Notes: generated by a model from the sequence alone, not told the origin. Positions 54,126 through 63,491 are shown, numbered from the stretch's first letter. The stretch is 64,000 nt of DNA from Marinibacterium anthonyi (GCA_003217735.2 CP031585.1:5496561-5560560), one strand, 5' to 3'. A program made the numbers and translations.

Positions 54126-54281
54126 TAAGGCTGTCCTCATTGTTCCAGACATTCTGTTTCCAGACGGGCCGAGAATGCGAAGATTCGTGTGACACTTCCA
54201 CGATTTACGCGGCTGCTGTCGCAACTGTGATCACGGAACGGTGAATCTCGACTCGGCAGGCCGACTCGCTGTACACAATGA

Positions 54282-54296
54282 GAACATTGTGTGAAC
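54282..54296 (+). promoter_or_regulatory. LexA SOS box of imuB (perfect GAAC-N7-GAAC)
   Basis: GAACATTGTGTGAAC matches the alphaproteobacterial LexA box exactly. It ends 14 nt before the imuB ATG. It also rules out the earlier in-frame ATG at 54278 as the translation start. Confidence 0.8.
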
Positions 54297-54310
54297 AAAC
54301 GTGCTGCCGC

Positions 54311-55966
54311 ATGCCCAATCGCCGTATCCTTTCGCTCTGGTTCCCCCGCCTTGGCGCGGAGCGGTTGATGCGTGTCGCGCGCGGCACGCTGGATGTGCCG
54401 CTGGCCGTGGTGGAGGAAACCGCCAACATGCAGGTGGTGACCTCGGTCAATGCCGCCGCCCATGCCGCCGGGATCCGGGTGGGTCAGCCGGTGCGCGATG
54501 CCCATGCCATGTGCGCCACGCTGCTGACCCGGTCGCGCAATGCCCCGGCCGAGGCCGCGTTTTTGGCCGCGCTGCGCCGCTGGGCCGGCAAGTTCAGCCC
54601 CTGGGTCGCCGAAGAAGCGCCGGATGGGCTGGTCATCGACCTGTCGGGCTGCGCGCATCTGTTCGGCGGGGAAGACGCCCTGATGCAGGTGGTCGAGGAG
54701 GATTGCGCCGACATGGGCCTGTCGGTGCGGCTGGGCCTGGGCGACACCCTGGGCGCGGCCTGGGCGCTGGCGCGCTACACGGGCGTGGCGCCGGCGGCGG
54801 TTCGGTCGGGCGATGCAATCCAGCAGGAGGCGCGGGCGACGCGGGCGCGGGCCTCGCGCCGCAAGCACTGGACCGGGGGCGGGGCGGCGGCGCCGGTGAC
54901 GGGCGGTCGGGCGGCCACCGGGAGGATCGCGGCGCCGGGGCAGGGGTATGGCGCGCTTGGCCCGCTGCCCATCGCGGCGCTCAGGTTGGACGAGGCGACG
55001 GTGACGCAGCTGGGGCGGCTGGGGTTGCGGCGGATCGGCGACCTTCTCGGTCAGCCCCGGGCGGGGCTGGCGCGGCGCTTCGGGACGGGTTTGGTGCTGC
55101 GGCTGGACCAGGCGATGGGATCCGCGCCCGAGCCGGTGTCGCCCGCCGCCGCGCCGTTTCATTTTGTCGTGCGGATGACCTTCCCCGACCCGATCGGGCT
55201 GATGGAGGACCTGCTGGCCGCCGTCGACCGGATGCTGCCCCGCTTGGCCGAGCGGCTGGAACAGAAGGGCCGCGGCATGCGCCGCCTGCGGCTGGAGGCG
55301 CACCGGACCGACCAGGCGGCGGAGGTGGTGGAGGTGGGCTTTGCCCGGCCCACCCGCGCGCCGCACCAGGTGCGGCCGCTGGTCGAGATGAAGCTGGACG
55401 GGATCGACGCGGGTTTTGGCATCGACATGCTGCGGCTGGAGGCGGTGGAGACCGAGCCGATCCATGACCGCGAGATGGTGGGCCACCTGGGCGCGGGCGC
55501 GGCGGTGCGGGCGCGGCTGGCGGGCAATACCGGGCTGGACGACCTGATCGCGCGGCTGGGCGCGCGGGTGGGGCTGGAGGCGATCACGCGGCGGCATCCG
55601 GTGTCCAGCCACATCCCCGAGAAGACCGCGCAGGTGATGGCGGCGGCCTGGTCCGAGCCGGCGCGGGACTGGCCGGCGCCCGAACGGGCGCGGCCGCTGG
55701 TGATGTGGCGGCCCGAGCCGGTGATGGCGCCGGACCGGCCGGCGGTGCCGGAGAGGTTCCGCTGGCGGGGGCGGGACTGGGCGCTGGAGGTGGCGGCGGG
55801 GCCGGAGAGGATCGCGCCGGAATGGTGGCTGGACGATCCGGAGTGGCGCAGCGGGGTCAGGGATTACTGGATGGTGACCACCGGGGCGGGGGAGAGGCTG
55901 TGGCTGTTCTATGCCCATGGCGGGGCGATGTCTTCGGGGTGGTTCTGCCAGGGGAAATTCGCCTGA
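54311..55966 (+). CDS. imuB: ImuB, Y-family polymerase-like mutasome protein
   Basis: A 551-aa protein, MPNRRILSLWFPRLGAERLM. It has the fold of Y-family polymerases but lacks the catalytic acids: the first Asp motif is LWFPRL, and the SIDE-type motif reads VIDLSGCAHLF with Leu in place of Glu. A helix-hairpin-helix region with TQLGRLGLRRIGDL follows; the end GERLWLFYAHGG and WFCQGKFA is the typical ImuB tail. ImuB links DnaE2 and ImuA to the sliding clamp during SOS mutagenesis. Usually imuA-imuB-dnaE2 form one operon; here imuB is alone with its own LexA box, and dnaE2 lies about 25 kb away. Confidence 0.92.
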   Translation: MPNRRILSLWFPRLGAERLMRVARGTLDVPLAVVEETANMQVVTSVNAAAHAAGIRVGQPVRDAHAMCATLLTRSRNAPAEAAFLAALRRWAGKFSPWVAEEAPDGLVIDLSGCAHLFGGEDALMQVVEEDCADMGLSVRLGLGDTLGAAWALARYTGVAPAAVRSGDAIQQEARATRARASRRKHWTGGGAAAPVTGGRAATGRIAAPGQGYGALGPLPIAALRLDEATVTQLGRLGLRRIGDLLGQPRAGLARRFGTGLVLRLDQAMGSAPEPVSPAAAPFHFVVRMTFPDPIGLMEDLLAAVDRMLPRLAERLEQKGRGMRRLRLEAHRTDQAAEVVEVGFARPTRAPHQVRPLVEMKLDGIDAGFGIDMLRLEAVETEPIHDREMVGHLGAGAAVRARLAGNTGLDDLIARLGARVGLEAITRRHPVSSHIPEKTAQVMAAAWSEPARDWPAPERARPLVMWRPEPVMAPDRPAVPERFRWRGRDWALEVAAGPERIAPEWWLDDPEWRSGVRDYWMVTTGAGERLWLFYAHGGAMSSGWFCQGKFA

Positions 55967-56317
55967 GGAGGGCCGGCGGGGGAAAGCTGTCCCACGCGTG
56001 GGACATTTTCAGGGTGAGGGATTTCAAGGGGTTACAGAGGCGGATTAACCGGGCGTTAGGGATTGGGGGGTGTTGAGGTTGGGATGATGCCGTAAGACGA
56101 AACAGGTATTTCGCGGCCTGACGGCATTTCGCGCAACGTGTCTCTGTCCGGTACGCGCGGAAATAGATCGTTCGCCCAATTCAGCGCCAGAGCCCACAAC
56201 GCGGGACAAGGTGCGCTTTGGCCGCGCTTGTTCGAACGACCGCTTTGGTGCACGCAGGATCGACGTCAGTTCTGCCGAGATACTGTGAAAGTCGCCTGCA
56301 AAGCCGAAGGTGCGACC
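55967..56317. other. Gene-free region before an MFS gene
   Basis: These 351 bp hold no gene I can support. There is a perfect 18-bp palindrome TGTCCCACGCGTGGGACA at 55988-56005, followed by TTTTC. A loose inverted repeat ATGCCGT (56087-56093) / ACGGCAT (56121-56127) lies further on. GAAGG precedes the MFS start. The first element could end imuB transcripts. Confidence 0.5.
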
Positions 56318-57607
56318 ATGGCATTTGAATTAGAGTTTTCCATCGCTGCGCTGACCGTACCGGCGAGGCGGCACATCCGGGTATTTCAGGTCCACCAGTT
56401 TCTCGATCGTTTTGCGATGGGTTTGACGGTTGCCGTTGTCGCATTGGCCTTGACCGATCGTGGCATGGACCTCTTCCAGATATCGATGCTCTTTGGGGTC
56501 TACTCAATTACGACCATGGCGATGGAGCTCCCGTTTGGCGGATTGGCCGACAACATTGGACGCAAGCCGGTCTTTCTGGCAGCGGTCGCCGCTAGCTTGA
56601 TTTCCCTCGCACTCTTCCTCTCGACAAGAAATTTCCATGTTCTCGCGCTGTCATTTGCGTTCATCGGTTTCGGACGTGCCCTACGGTCGGGCACGCTGGA
56701 CGCCTGGTTCGTTGAAACCTTCAAAGCCGCTGCGCCGAACGTGGATGTTCAGCCCGCTCTTGCAAAAGCGCAATGGGCCAATGCCATGGGTTTGGCGGTG
56801 GGGGCTGTTTTCGGGGGGCTTCTGCCCGATCTCTTTGGCCCAATGGCAGAGAGGCTGGGTTTCGGTGTCTTTGATGTGTCCTACGCGGCGAGCCTGGCAG
56901 TAATGCTTGGGGTCTTCGTCTATACTCTGATTTTCATTGTGGAAAAACCGCGCCCGCTGAACCCCCAAGCTTTGAAACAGGGGTTTGCGACTGTCCCATT
57001 GGTGATCAGGGACGCAGGTCTTCTGGGACTGAGACATCCGGCGTTGTCGATCCTTTTGGCAGCCTTGGCGTTTTTCCTGATGGCGACCAACCCGGTCGAG
57101 GTGATCTGGCCGACCCATGCAAAGCCAATGTTGGAAGAAGGCCATGCAAATACAATTATCGGTGTCCTGACCGCGACCTACTTCTTCTCAATCGCATTCG
57201 GCGCATGGCTGTCTCCTCGCATCAGTCGGGCTTTCAGACGGCGGCACGCGATGACACTTGCAACGGCTTTTGCGTGCATGGCGGGCGTGCAGATCGCTTT
57301 GGCTTTGCAAGGCAACATCGCCGGCTTCGTGACGGTTTTCATCCTCTATTCCGTTCTCCTTGGAGTTTGCGAGACGCCGGCCAGCAGTATTCTGCACAGA
57401 TGCGTAGAAGACCGCCAGAGATCCACAATGCTGTCCCTGAGATCGCTGATTCAGCAACTCGGAGCAGCCTTGGGCCTGATTTTGGCGGGAGCCATCGCTG
57501 AGGTCTATTCTACACCCGCGGCTTGGATGGTCGGCGCCGTGTTTCTTGGTATTGCCGTGATCCTGATCGGCATCCTCGCCAAACGGCTTGCTTCAGAGAT
57601 TGAATAG
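56318..57607 (+). CDS. MFS transporter, drug-efflux-like
   Basis: A 429-aa protein, MAFELEFSIAALTVPARRHI, starting at the ATG at 56318 with GAAGG 7 nt upstream. It has about twelve membrane helices; motif A is FGGLADNIGRKPVFLAAVAA. Other motifs are GFGRALRSGTLDAWFVETF and LLGVCETPASSILHRCVEDR, a pattern seen in DHA-type efflux carriers. The gene uses more A/T-ending codons (TTG, GCA, ATT) than its neighbours and is flanked by gene-free structured DNA, so it may have been acquired. The substrate is unknown. Confidence 0.85.
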   Translation: MAFELEFSIAALTVPARRHIRVFQVHQFLDRFAMGLTVAVVALALTDRGMDLFQISMLFGVYSITTMAMELPFGGLADNIGRKPVFLAAVAASLISLALFLSTRNFHVLALSFAFIGFGRALRSGTLDAWFVETFKAAAPNVDVQPALAKAQWANAMGLAVGAVFGGLLPDLFGPMAERLGFGVFDVSYAASLAVMLGVFVYTLIFIVEKPRPLNPQALKQGFATVPLVIRDAGLLGLRHPALSILLAALAFFLMATNPVEVIWPTHAKPMLEEGHANTIIGVLTATYFFSIAFGAWLSPRISRAFRRRHAMTLATAFACMAGVQIALALQGNIAGFVTVFILYSVLLGVCETPASSILHRCVEDRQRSTMLSLRSLIQQLGAALGLILAGAIAEVYSTPAAWMVGAVFLGIAVILIGILAKRLASEIE

Positions 57608-57684
57608 CGGCCATTCGTGCGACACGCAGCATTCAGCACCAGGGGTTCGACCCGGCCTTTGCGCCATCTGGCCAGTGGCGGGAT

Positions 57685-57708
57685 GAGGTATTTGGGCCAA
57701 GAAGAAGC
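57685..57708. repeat. Dispersed palindrome, half copy (left arm)
   Basis: The core GAGGTATTTGGGCCAAGAAG matches the left arm of copy 4 almost exactly; no right arm is present. It lies in the 293-bp gap between the MFS gene and the TPR-methyltransferase gene. Confidence 0.65.
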
Positions 57709-57900
57709 AGGGGGTTCCAGCCAGGCTCGATAGGCTTGGTGCGGTTTGGCCGGGGCCGGAAAAGCCCCTTGTGTGCGGGGGATTGACAGAAAGCGCGGTG
57801 TCCGAATAAAGGCCGGTTGCTGCGCAGATCGGGCGCAGTTTTCCCCCCGGTGACATCCCTGTCCGGGCCTGGCACGGGGGTTTACCGGAAAGCATGAGAC

Positions 57901-58851
57901 ATGGTTGGAAAACCATTCCCTTCGGGCAATCCCCAGGCGGATCGCCGTGCGGGCTATGCCGAGACGATGGCCTACCTGGGCGATCTGAGCGTGGCGATCG
58001 AGGTTCTTGCAGGCGCCTTGGACCTGGCGCCGGACTGGGCGGCCGGATGGTTCCGGCTGGGCGAATACCATGAAAGCGCCAATGCGATGGAGGAGGCCAC
58101 GCAGGCCTGGCGGCGGGTGCTGGAGCTGGATCCGGAGGATCCGTTCGGGGCGGGGCTGAAGCTGGACCTGCAGCGGGACGTGCCGGTGGCCGAGATGATG
58201 CCGGCGGCCTATGTCGAGATGCTGTTCGATCAGTATGCGCCGCGCTTCGAGACCTCGCTGGTGCAGCGGCTTGAGTACCGGGGACCGGAGCTGATGATGC
58301 AGGCGCTGCGGGAGGCCGGGTTTTCAGGGGCGCGGCGGGCGCTGGACCTGGGGTGCGGCACCGGGCTGATGGGGGTGGCGCTGCGCGGGGTCTGCGACTG
58401 GCTTGGGGGGTACGATATTTCGGCGGGCATGCTGGAGGAGGCGGAGGCCAAGGGGATCTATGACCTGCTGGAAAAGCAGGATCTTGGCCAGATGGCGCCG
58501 GGCGCGCCGGTGCATGACCTGATCGTGGCGGCGGATGTGTTCATCTACATGGGCGCGCTGGAGCAGATCGTGGGGTGGTGTGCCGGGGCGCTGTCGCCGC
58601 AGGGGCGGTTCGCCTTTACCGTCGAATGCGGCGCGCGGGCGGTGGAACTGCGCGAGACGCGACGGTTTGCGCATTCGCAGGATTATGTGCGCGAGGTGCT
58701 GCGGCAGGCCGGGTTCCGGGATGTCCGGCTGCGGGCCTGCGTGCTGCGCCAGGACCGGGGGCAGGATATCCACGGGGTCTGCGTGGTGGCGTCGCGGCAG
58801 GGGGCCACGACGGCGCGGGACCGGGACGGAGAGGAACAGGTTCCGGCCTGA
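57901..58851 (+). CDS. TPR-containing SAM-dependent methyltransferase
   Basis: A 316-aa protein, MVGKPFPSGNPQADRRAGYA. An N-terminal region with TPR-like helices (AIEVLAGALDLAPDWAAGWF, EEATQAWRRVLELDPEDPFG) precedes a class I methyltransferase domain with motif I ALDLGCGTGLMGVAL and YDISAGMLEEAEAKGIYD, then LIVAADVFIYMGALEQIV. The target is unknown; the TPR part suggests a protein or small-molecule partner. It is cytoplasmic and convergent with ubiB. Confidence 0.88.
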   Translation: MVGKPFPSGNPQADRRAGYAETMAYLGDLSVAIEVLAGALDLAPDWAAGWFRLGEYHESANAMEEATQAWRRVLELDPEDPFGAGLKLDLQRDVPVAEMMPAAYVEMLFDQYAPRFETSLVQRLEYRGPELMMQALREAGFSGARRALDLGCGTGLMGVALRGVCDWLGGYDISAGMLEEAEAKGIYDLLEKQDLGQMAPGAPVHDLIVAADVFIYMGALEQIVGWCAGALSPQGRFAFTVECGARAVELRETRRFAHSQDYVREVLRQAGFRDVRLRACVLRQDRGQDIHGVCVVASRQGATTARDRDGEEQVPA

Positions 58852-58881
58852 CCCGGCGGGCGCCGTTCCGGGCCCTGATCT

Positions 58882-60411
58882 TCAGAAGATGTGGTCGAGG
58901 GCCAGGATGACGAGCGCGCCCAGCACGGCGCCGCCGGTGGCCGCCGTCGCGATCCAGAGGCCGGTGCGGGGCGGGGGGGGCGTGCGCCGGGACTGGGCGA
59001 TGAGGGCCGCTTCGACCAGGCGGGGCAGGCGGGGGCCGAAGCGCATCAGGACCTTGGCGGTCTGGGCCAGGTCGCCCAACGCCGCGCGGGGGCCGACGTG
59101 CTGGCGGATGTAGTCTGTGACCACCGGGCCGGTGACGTCCCAGATGTTGATATGGGGGTTCAGCGACCGGGACACGCCTTCGACCACGACCATGGTGCGC
59201 TGCAGCAGGATCAGTTCGGTGCGGGTTTCCATGCCGAAGCGTTCGGTGACCTCGAAGAGATAGGCCAGCACGCGCGCCATCGAGATGCGGGTGGCGTCCA
59301 TGCCGAAGATCGGTTCGCCCACCGCGCGCAGGGCGCGGGCGAATTCGTCGACGTCCTGGTTGGCGGGGACGTAGCCTGCTTCGAAATGGACCTCGGCGAC
59401 TCGCTTGTAGTCCTTGCGGACGAAGCCGTAGAGGATTTCGGCGTAGACGCGGCGGGTGTATTCGTCGATATGGCCCATGATCCCGAAATCATAGGCGATG
59501 ATGTCCCCGTTGGGCGCGACCTTGAGGTTGCCCTGGTGCATGTCGGCGTGGAAATAGCCGTCGCGCAGCGCGTGCTGGAGGAAGAGCTTCAGCACGTTGT
59601 GCGACAGGCGGACGCGGTCGTGGCCGGCGGCGTCGATGGCGTCGTTGTCGCCCAGGGCCACGCCGTCGGCCCAGCCCAGCGTCATCACGCGGCGGCCCGA
59701 CAGGTTCCAGACGATCGGGGGGACGGTGAAGCCTTCGTCGTCCTTGGTGTTGGCGGCGAATTCGGAGGCGGCGGCGGATTCAAGGCGCAGGTCGAGTTCG
59801 CCCCGCACCACGCCGTCGAAATGTTCGATCACGTCCATGGGCCGCAGGCGGCGGGCGCCGGGGGCGAAGAGGTCGACGATGCGGGCGGCAAGGTAGAAGG
59901 CGTCGACATCCTTGCGGAAGGCGCGTTCGATGCCGGGGCGCAGGACCTTGACGGCGACGTCCTGGCCGGTGTCGGCAAGGCGGGCGCGGTGGACCTGCGC
60001 GATGGAGGCGGCGGCGATGGGGTCGGAAAATTCCGAGAACGCCTCGTCCGGGTCGACGCCCAGTTCGCGGGCGACTTCGGCGCGGGCGACGTCGACCGGG
60101 AAGGGGGGCAGCTGATCCTGCAGGACGCGCAGCTGTTTCGCCAGGTCTTCGCCGACCACGTCGGGGCGGGTCGACAGGATCTGGCCGAACTTGATGTAGG
60201 CGGGCCCCAGGGCGGTCAGCGCGCGGGTGGCGGGCGGCATCGTGGGATCGCCGGGGTAGCCCAGCCACACGAAGGGCTTGGCCAGGATGCGGGCGAGGAT
60301 GCGCAGGGCTTTCGGGGCCTCGAACGCGTCGAGGACGACGTTCATGGCGCCGGTGCGTTCCAGCGTGGCGCCGGTGCGGATCAGCCGCCAGATGTTGTGA
60401 GGTCCGCGCAA
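58882..60411 (-). CDS. ubiB: Ubiquinone biosynthesis protein UbiB (atypical kinase)
   Basis: A 509-aa protein, MRGPHNIWRLIRTGATLERT. The start is a TTG at 60411, 4 nt after the ubiE stop; the next Met is residue 23, and family members have this N-terminus. The ABC1/ADCK signature is GPAYIKFGQILSTRPDV, then AAASIAQVHRARL, VAVKVLRPG and FHADMHQGNLKV (catalytic loop), DFGIMG. Two C-terminal membrane helices end it (TAATGGAVLGALVILALD). It acts at the inner membrane to support ubiquinone synthesis. It is in an operon with ubiE. Confidence 0.95.
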   Translation of the reverse strand: MRGPHNIWRLIRTGATLERTGAMNVVLDAFEAPKALRILARILAKPFVWLGYPGDPTMPPATRALTALGPAYIKFGQILSTRPDVVGEDLAKQLRVLQDQLPPFPVDVARAEVARELGVDPDEAFSEFSDPIAAASIAQVHRARLADTGQDVAVKVLRPGIERAFRKDVDAFYLAARIVDLFAPGARRLRPMDVIEHFDGVVRGELDLRLESAAASEFAANTKDDEGFTVPPIVWNLSGRRVMTLGWADGVALGDNDAIDAAGHDRVRLSHNVLKLFLQHALRDGYFHADMHQGNLKVAPNGDIIAYDFGIMGHIDEYTRRVYAEILYGFVRKDYKRVAEVHFEAGYVPANQDVDEFARALRAVGEPIFGMDATRISMARVLAYLFEVTERFGMETRTELILLQRTMVVVEGVSRSLNPHINIWDVTGPVVTDYIRQHVGPRAALGDLAQTAKVLMRFGPRLPRLVEAALIAQSRRTPPPPRTGLWIATAATGGAVLGALVILALDHIF

Positions 60412-60415
60412 GGGC

Positions 60416-61168
60416 TCAGATCTTCCAGCCGGAATGCAGGGCGGCGATGCCCATGGACAGGTTGCGGTACTTGGCCTGTTCGAACCCGGCGGTGCGGATC
60501 ATCGACAGGAACGTCTCCTGATCCGGAAAGCGGCGGATCGATTCGACGAGGTACTGATAGCTGTCGCGGTCGTCGGCGATGATCTTGCCCATCCGGGGAA
60601 TGATGTTGAACGAATACAGATCGTAGGCCCATTGCAGCAGGTCGTTGGGGATCTGGGAAAATTCCAGCACCATCAGACGGCCGCCGGGCTTCAGGACGCG
60701 GAAGGCTTCGTTCAGCGCGTCCTGCGGGCGGGTCACGTTCCTTATGCCGAAGCTGATCGTGTAGACGTCGAACGTGTTGTCGGCGAAGGGCAGCGCCATG
60801 GCGTCGCCCACGATCCAGTCCAGGCTGGCGGCCATGTCCTCGGCCTCGGCCCGCTTCTGGCCTTCGATCAGCATCGGTTCGGTCAGGTCCAGAACGGTGG
60901 CATGGCCATGGCCGGCGCGCTTGAGGAACTTGAACGACACGTCGCCGGTGCCGCCCGCCACATCCAGCAGCTTCTGCCCGGGGCGGGGCGCCAGCCAATC
61001 CATCATCGCATCCTTCCAGATGCGGTGGATGCCCATGCTCATCACGTCGTTCATCACGTCGTATTTCGACGCGACAGAGTTGAACACGCCCCGCACGCGC
61101 CCGGCCTTTTCGGATTCGGGCACGGTATCGAAACCGAAATGGGTGGTCTTGTCGTCGCTCTGGGTCAT
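60416..61168 (-). CDS. ubiE: Ubiquinone/menaquinone methyltransferase UbiE
   Basis: A 250-aa protein, [20 protein letters not shown]. UbiE/COQ5 motifs are [59 protein letters not shown] and [15 protein letters not shown], ending [15 protein letters not shown]. It C-methylates the demethoxy-ubiquinone ring. It is cytoplasmic and peripheral to the membrane. It is divergent from mutM across 136 bp and followed by ubiB. Confidence 0.97.
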   Translation of the reverse strand: MTQSDDKTTHFGFDTVPESEKAGRVRGVFNSVASKYDVMNDVMSMGIHRIWKDAMMDWLAPRPGQKLLDVAGGTGDVSFKFLKRAGHGHATVLDLTEPMLIEGQKRAEAEDMAASLDWIVGDAMALPFADNTFDVYTISFGIRNVTRPQDALNEAFRVLKPGGRLMVLEFSQIPNDLLQWAYDLYSFNIIPRMGKIIADDRDSYQYLVESIRRFPDQETFLSMIRTAGFEQAKYRNLSMGIAALHSGWKI

Positions 61169-61304
61169 CGGGTCTTGCCGTTTGGATCGTCGCGGCCCGA
61201 TATAGGCCGCTGGTGCTTGGGGCACGTTATAGACTGCATGGGCCGAGGTACAATGCGGGTCGGACGCGCTGCGGCATGATGGAAGCGAGGCGAAAGGACC
61301 GGAC

Positions 61305-62156
61305 ATGCCGGAATTGCCAGAGGTGGAAACCGTGCGCCGGGGGCTGGCCCCGGTGATGGAAGGCGCGCGGATCGTGCAGGCCCGGGTCAACCGGCCCGAC
61401 CTGCGCTGGCCCTTTCCCGAAGGGATGGCCGGGCGGCTGGAAGGCCGGCAGGTGCTGCAGCTGCGGCGGCGGTCCAAGTATATCCTGGCCGACCTGGACA
61501 GCGGGGAAACGCTGTTGATCCACCTGGGGATGTCGGGGCGCATGGTGGTGTCGGGCGACCGGCTGGGGCGGTTCGTGCACGACCACCCGGCGCCGGAAAA
61601 ACACGACCACGTGGTGCTGGTCATGGAAGACGGCGCGCGCATCACCTTCAACGACCCGCGCCGGTTCGGCGCCATGGACCTGATGCAGACCGCGCAGGCG
61701 GATCACCACAAGCTGCTGGCGGTTCTGGGGCCCGAACCCTTGGGCAACGGCTTTGACGAAAATTACCTGATTCACGCCTTTCACGGCAGGAATACGCCGG
61801 TCAAATCGGCGCTGCTGGATCAGCGTCTTGTGGCGGGGCTGGGCAACATCTACGTCTGCGAGGCGCTTTTTCGGGCAGGATTGTCGCCACGTCGCAAGGC
61901 GGGCCAGATCACGGCCAAACGGGTCGCGGCGCTGGTGCCGGCGATCCGGACGGTTCTGACCGAAGCAATCGCGGCCGGCGGGTCATCCTTGCGGGATTTC
62001 CGCCAAGCCGATGGAGAGCTTGGATATTTCCAGCACTCCTTCGACGTCTACGGCCGCGAAGGGCAGCCCTGCAGGCGCGCGGGCTGCGATGGGGAGGTGC
62101 GACGGATCGTGCAATCCGGGCGCTCGTCCTTCTATTGTCCGGCCTGCCAAAGATAA
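61305..62156 (+). CDS. mutM: Formamidopyrimidine-DNA glycosylase
   Basis: A 283-aa protein, [20 protein letters not shown]. It has the catalytic Pro2-Glu3, [34 protein letters not shown] and [17 protein letters not shown]. The C-terminal zinc finger is CRRAGC-x-C type ([10 protein letters not shown] ... YCPACQR). It excises 8-oxoguanine and formamidopyrimidines with AP lyase activity. GAAAGGACC precedes the start. Confidence 0.97.
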   Translation: MPELPEVETVRRGLAPVMEGARIVQARVNRPDLRWPFPEGMAGRLEGRQVLQLRRRSKYILADLDSGETLLIHLGMSGRMVVSGDRLGRFVHDHPAPEKHDHVVLVMEDGARITFNDPRRFGAMDLMQTAQADHHKLLAVLGPEPLGNGFDENYLIHAFHGRNTPVKSALLDQRLVAGLGNIYVCEALFRAGLSPRRKAGQITAKRVAALVPAIRTVLTEAIAAGGSSLRDFRQADGELGYFQHSFDVYGREGQPCRRAGCDGEVRRIVQSGRSSFYCPACQR

Positions 62157-62161
62157 CTTGA

Positions 62162-62180
62162 ACCACGCGGTTTGCGTGGT
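62162..62180 (+). terminator. Hairpin between mutM and enoyl-CoA hydratase
   Basis: ACCACGC-ggttt-GCGTGGT forms a 7-bp stem just after the mutM stop codon. There is no T-run, so it may be a weak terminator or a stability element ahead of the hydratase gene. Confidence 0.4.
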
Positions 62181-62219
62181 AAGGCTTCGGATTTGTACGG
62201 AACAGCCGAAAGCGAAACC

Positions 62220-62996
62220 ATGGCTTTTGAAACGATCATCGTCGACATCGATGACCACGTCTGCACCATCAAGCTGAATCGCCCCGACGCGCTGAACGCT
62301 TTGAACCAGGAGGTCCTTGACGAGATCTGCACCGCCCTGGAAGAGGGCGATGCCAACGAGAAAGTCCGCGTGAGCATCATCTTCGGGTCGGAAAAGGCGT
62401 TCGCCGCCGGCGCGGATATCAAGGAAATGTCCGAGATGACCTTTGTCGAGGTCGCCGGACGCAACCTGTTCGAACCCCCGACCGCGCGGCTGGGCCGCAT
62501 CCGCAAGCCGGTGATCGCCGCCGTGTCCGGCTATGCGCTGGGCGGGGGCTGTGAACTGGCGATGGCCTGCGATTTCATCATCGCGTCCGAGACCGCCAAG
62601 TTCGGCCAGCCCGAAATCAACCTGGGCATCATGGCCGGGTTCGGCGGAACCCAGCGCCTGACCCGCGCGGTGGGCAAGTCCAAGGCGATGGACATGAACC
62701 TGACCGGGCGCTTCATGACCGCCGAGGAAGCCGAACGCGCCGGGCTGGTCAGCCGGGTCGTGCCGGGCAAGAAGCTGGTCGAGGAAGCGATGACCGCGGC
62801 GCAGAAGATCGCCGAGAAATCCCAGATCGCGACGCTTGCGATCAAGGAATCGGTCAACCGCAGCTACGAGACCACCCTGTCCGAAGGGCTGCTGTTCGAA
62901 CGCCGGGTCTTTCACGCGTTGTTCGCGACCGAGGACCAGAAGGAAGGCATGGCCGCCTTCCTCGACAAGCGCGAACCGCAGTTCCGCGACAAGTGA
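62220..62996 (+). CDS. Enoyl-CoA hydratase
   Basis: A 258-aa crotonase, MAFETIIVDIDDHVCTIKLN. The oxyanion segments are AFAAGADIKEM and SGYALGGGCELAMACD; the catalytic glutamates are in GGGCELAM and GQPEINLGIMAGFGGTQRL. It hydrates trans-2-enoyl-CoA in beta-oxidation. It lies between mutM and rpsT, an arrangement common in Rhodobacteraceae. An upstream in-frame start is less likely than the ATG at 62220. Confidence 0.93.
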   Translation: MAFETIIVDIDDHVCTIKLNRPDALNALNQEVLDEICTALEEGDANEKVRVSIIFGSEKAFAAGADIKEMSEMTFVEVAGRNLFEPPTARLGRIRKPVIAAVSGYALGGGCELAMACDFIIASETAKFGQPEINLGIMAGFGGTQRLTRAVGKSKAMDMNLTGRFMTAEEAERAGLVSRVVPGKKLVEEAMTAAQKIAEKSQIATLAIKESVNRSYETTLSEGLLFERRVFHALFATEDQKEGMAAFLDKREPQFRDK

Positions 62997-63006
62997 CGTA
63001 ACGGTG

Positions 63007-63030
63007 CCGCGCCCCCCGTTCGGGGCGCGG
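63007..63030 (+). terminator. GC-rich hairpin after enoyl-CoA hydratase
   Basis: CCGCGCCCC-ccgttc-GGGGCGCGG, a 9-bp stem, starts 10 bp after the hydratase stop. No T-run follows, so termination efficiency is uncertain. It separates the hydratase from rpsT. Confidence 0.5.
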
Positions 63031-63193
63031 TGCGATTCCACCTTTGCAAAGGCCGTTCTGTTCTTTATAGACGGCCGCCATACATGCGCGTGCGGCCCGC
63101 TCTGGCTTGATCTTCCTCGATTCCCGTTTAAGGCGAGTCGTTCGGGGCGTAACGTGCTTTTTCGACGCTAGCTCCTGAAGGAAGTCAAACCGC

Positions 63194-63457
63194 ATGGCAA
63201 ATTCGCCCCAGTCCAAGAAACGCGCCCGTCAGATCGAGAAGCGTTTCGCTGTCAACAAGGCGCGCCGGTCGCGCATCCGCACCTATCTTCGCAAGGTCGA
63301 GGAAGCCATCGCATCGGGCAACAAGGACGCTGCCGCGACCGCCTTGAAGGCCGCTCAGCCCGAGCTGATGCGCGGCGTCACCAAGGGCGTGTTCCACAAG
63401 AACACCGCGTCCCGGAAAATGTCCCGCCTGGCGTCCCGCGTCAAAGCGATGGCCTAA
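63194..63457 (+). CDS. rpsT: 30S ribosomal protein S20
   Basis: An 87-aa, strongly basic protein, [20 protein letters not shown], of normal family length. It has the conserved N-terminal [11 protein letters not shown], a central helix ([20 protein letters not shown]) and the ending [19 protein letters not shown]. It binds 16S rRNA early in 30S assembly. The 197-bp gap before it holds the hydratase hairpin and the rpsT promoter; a strong terminator follows. Confidence 0.98.
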   Translation: MANSPQSKKRARQIEKRFAVNKARRSRIRTYLRKVEEAIASGNKDAAATALKAAQPELMRGVTKGVFHKNTASRKMSRLASRVKAMA

Positions 63458-63491
63458 GCCTTTTTTACAGGCTGACCCATTTTGTGTATCG

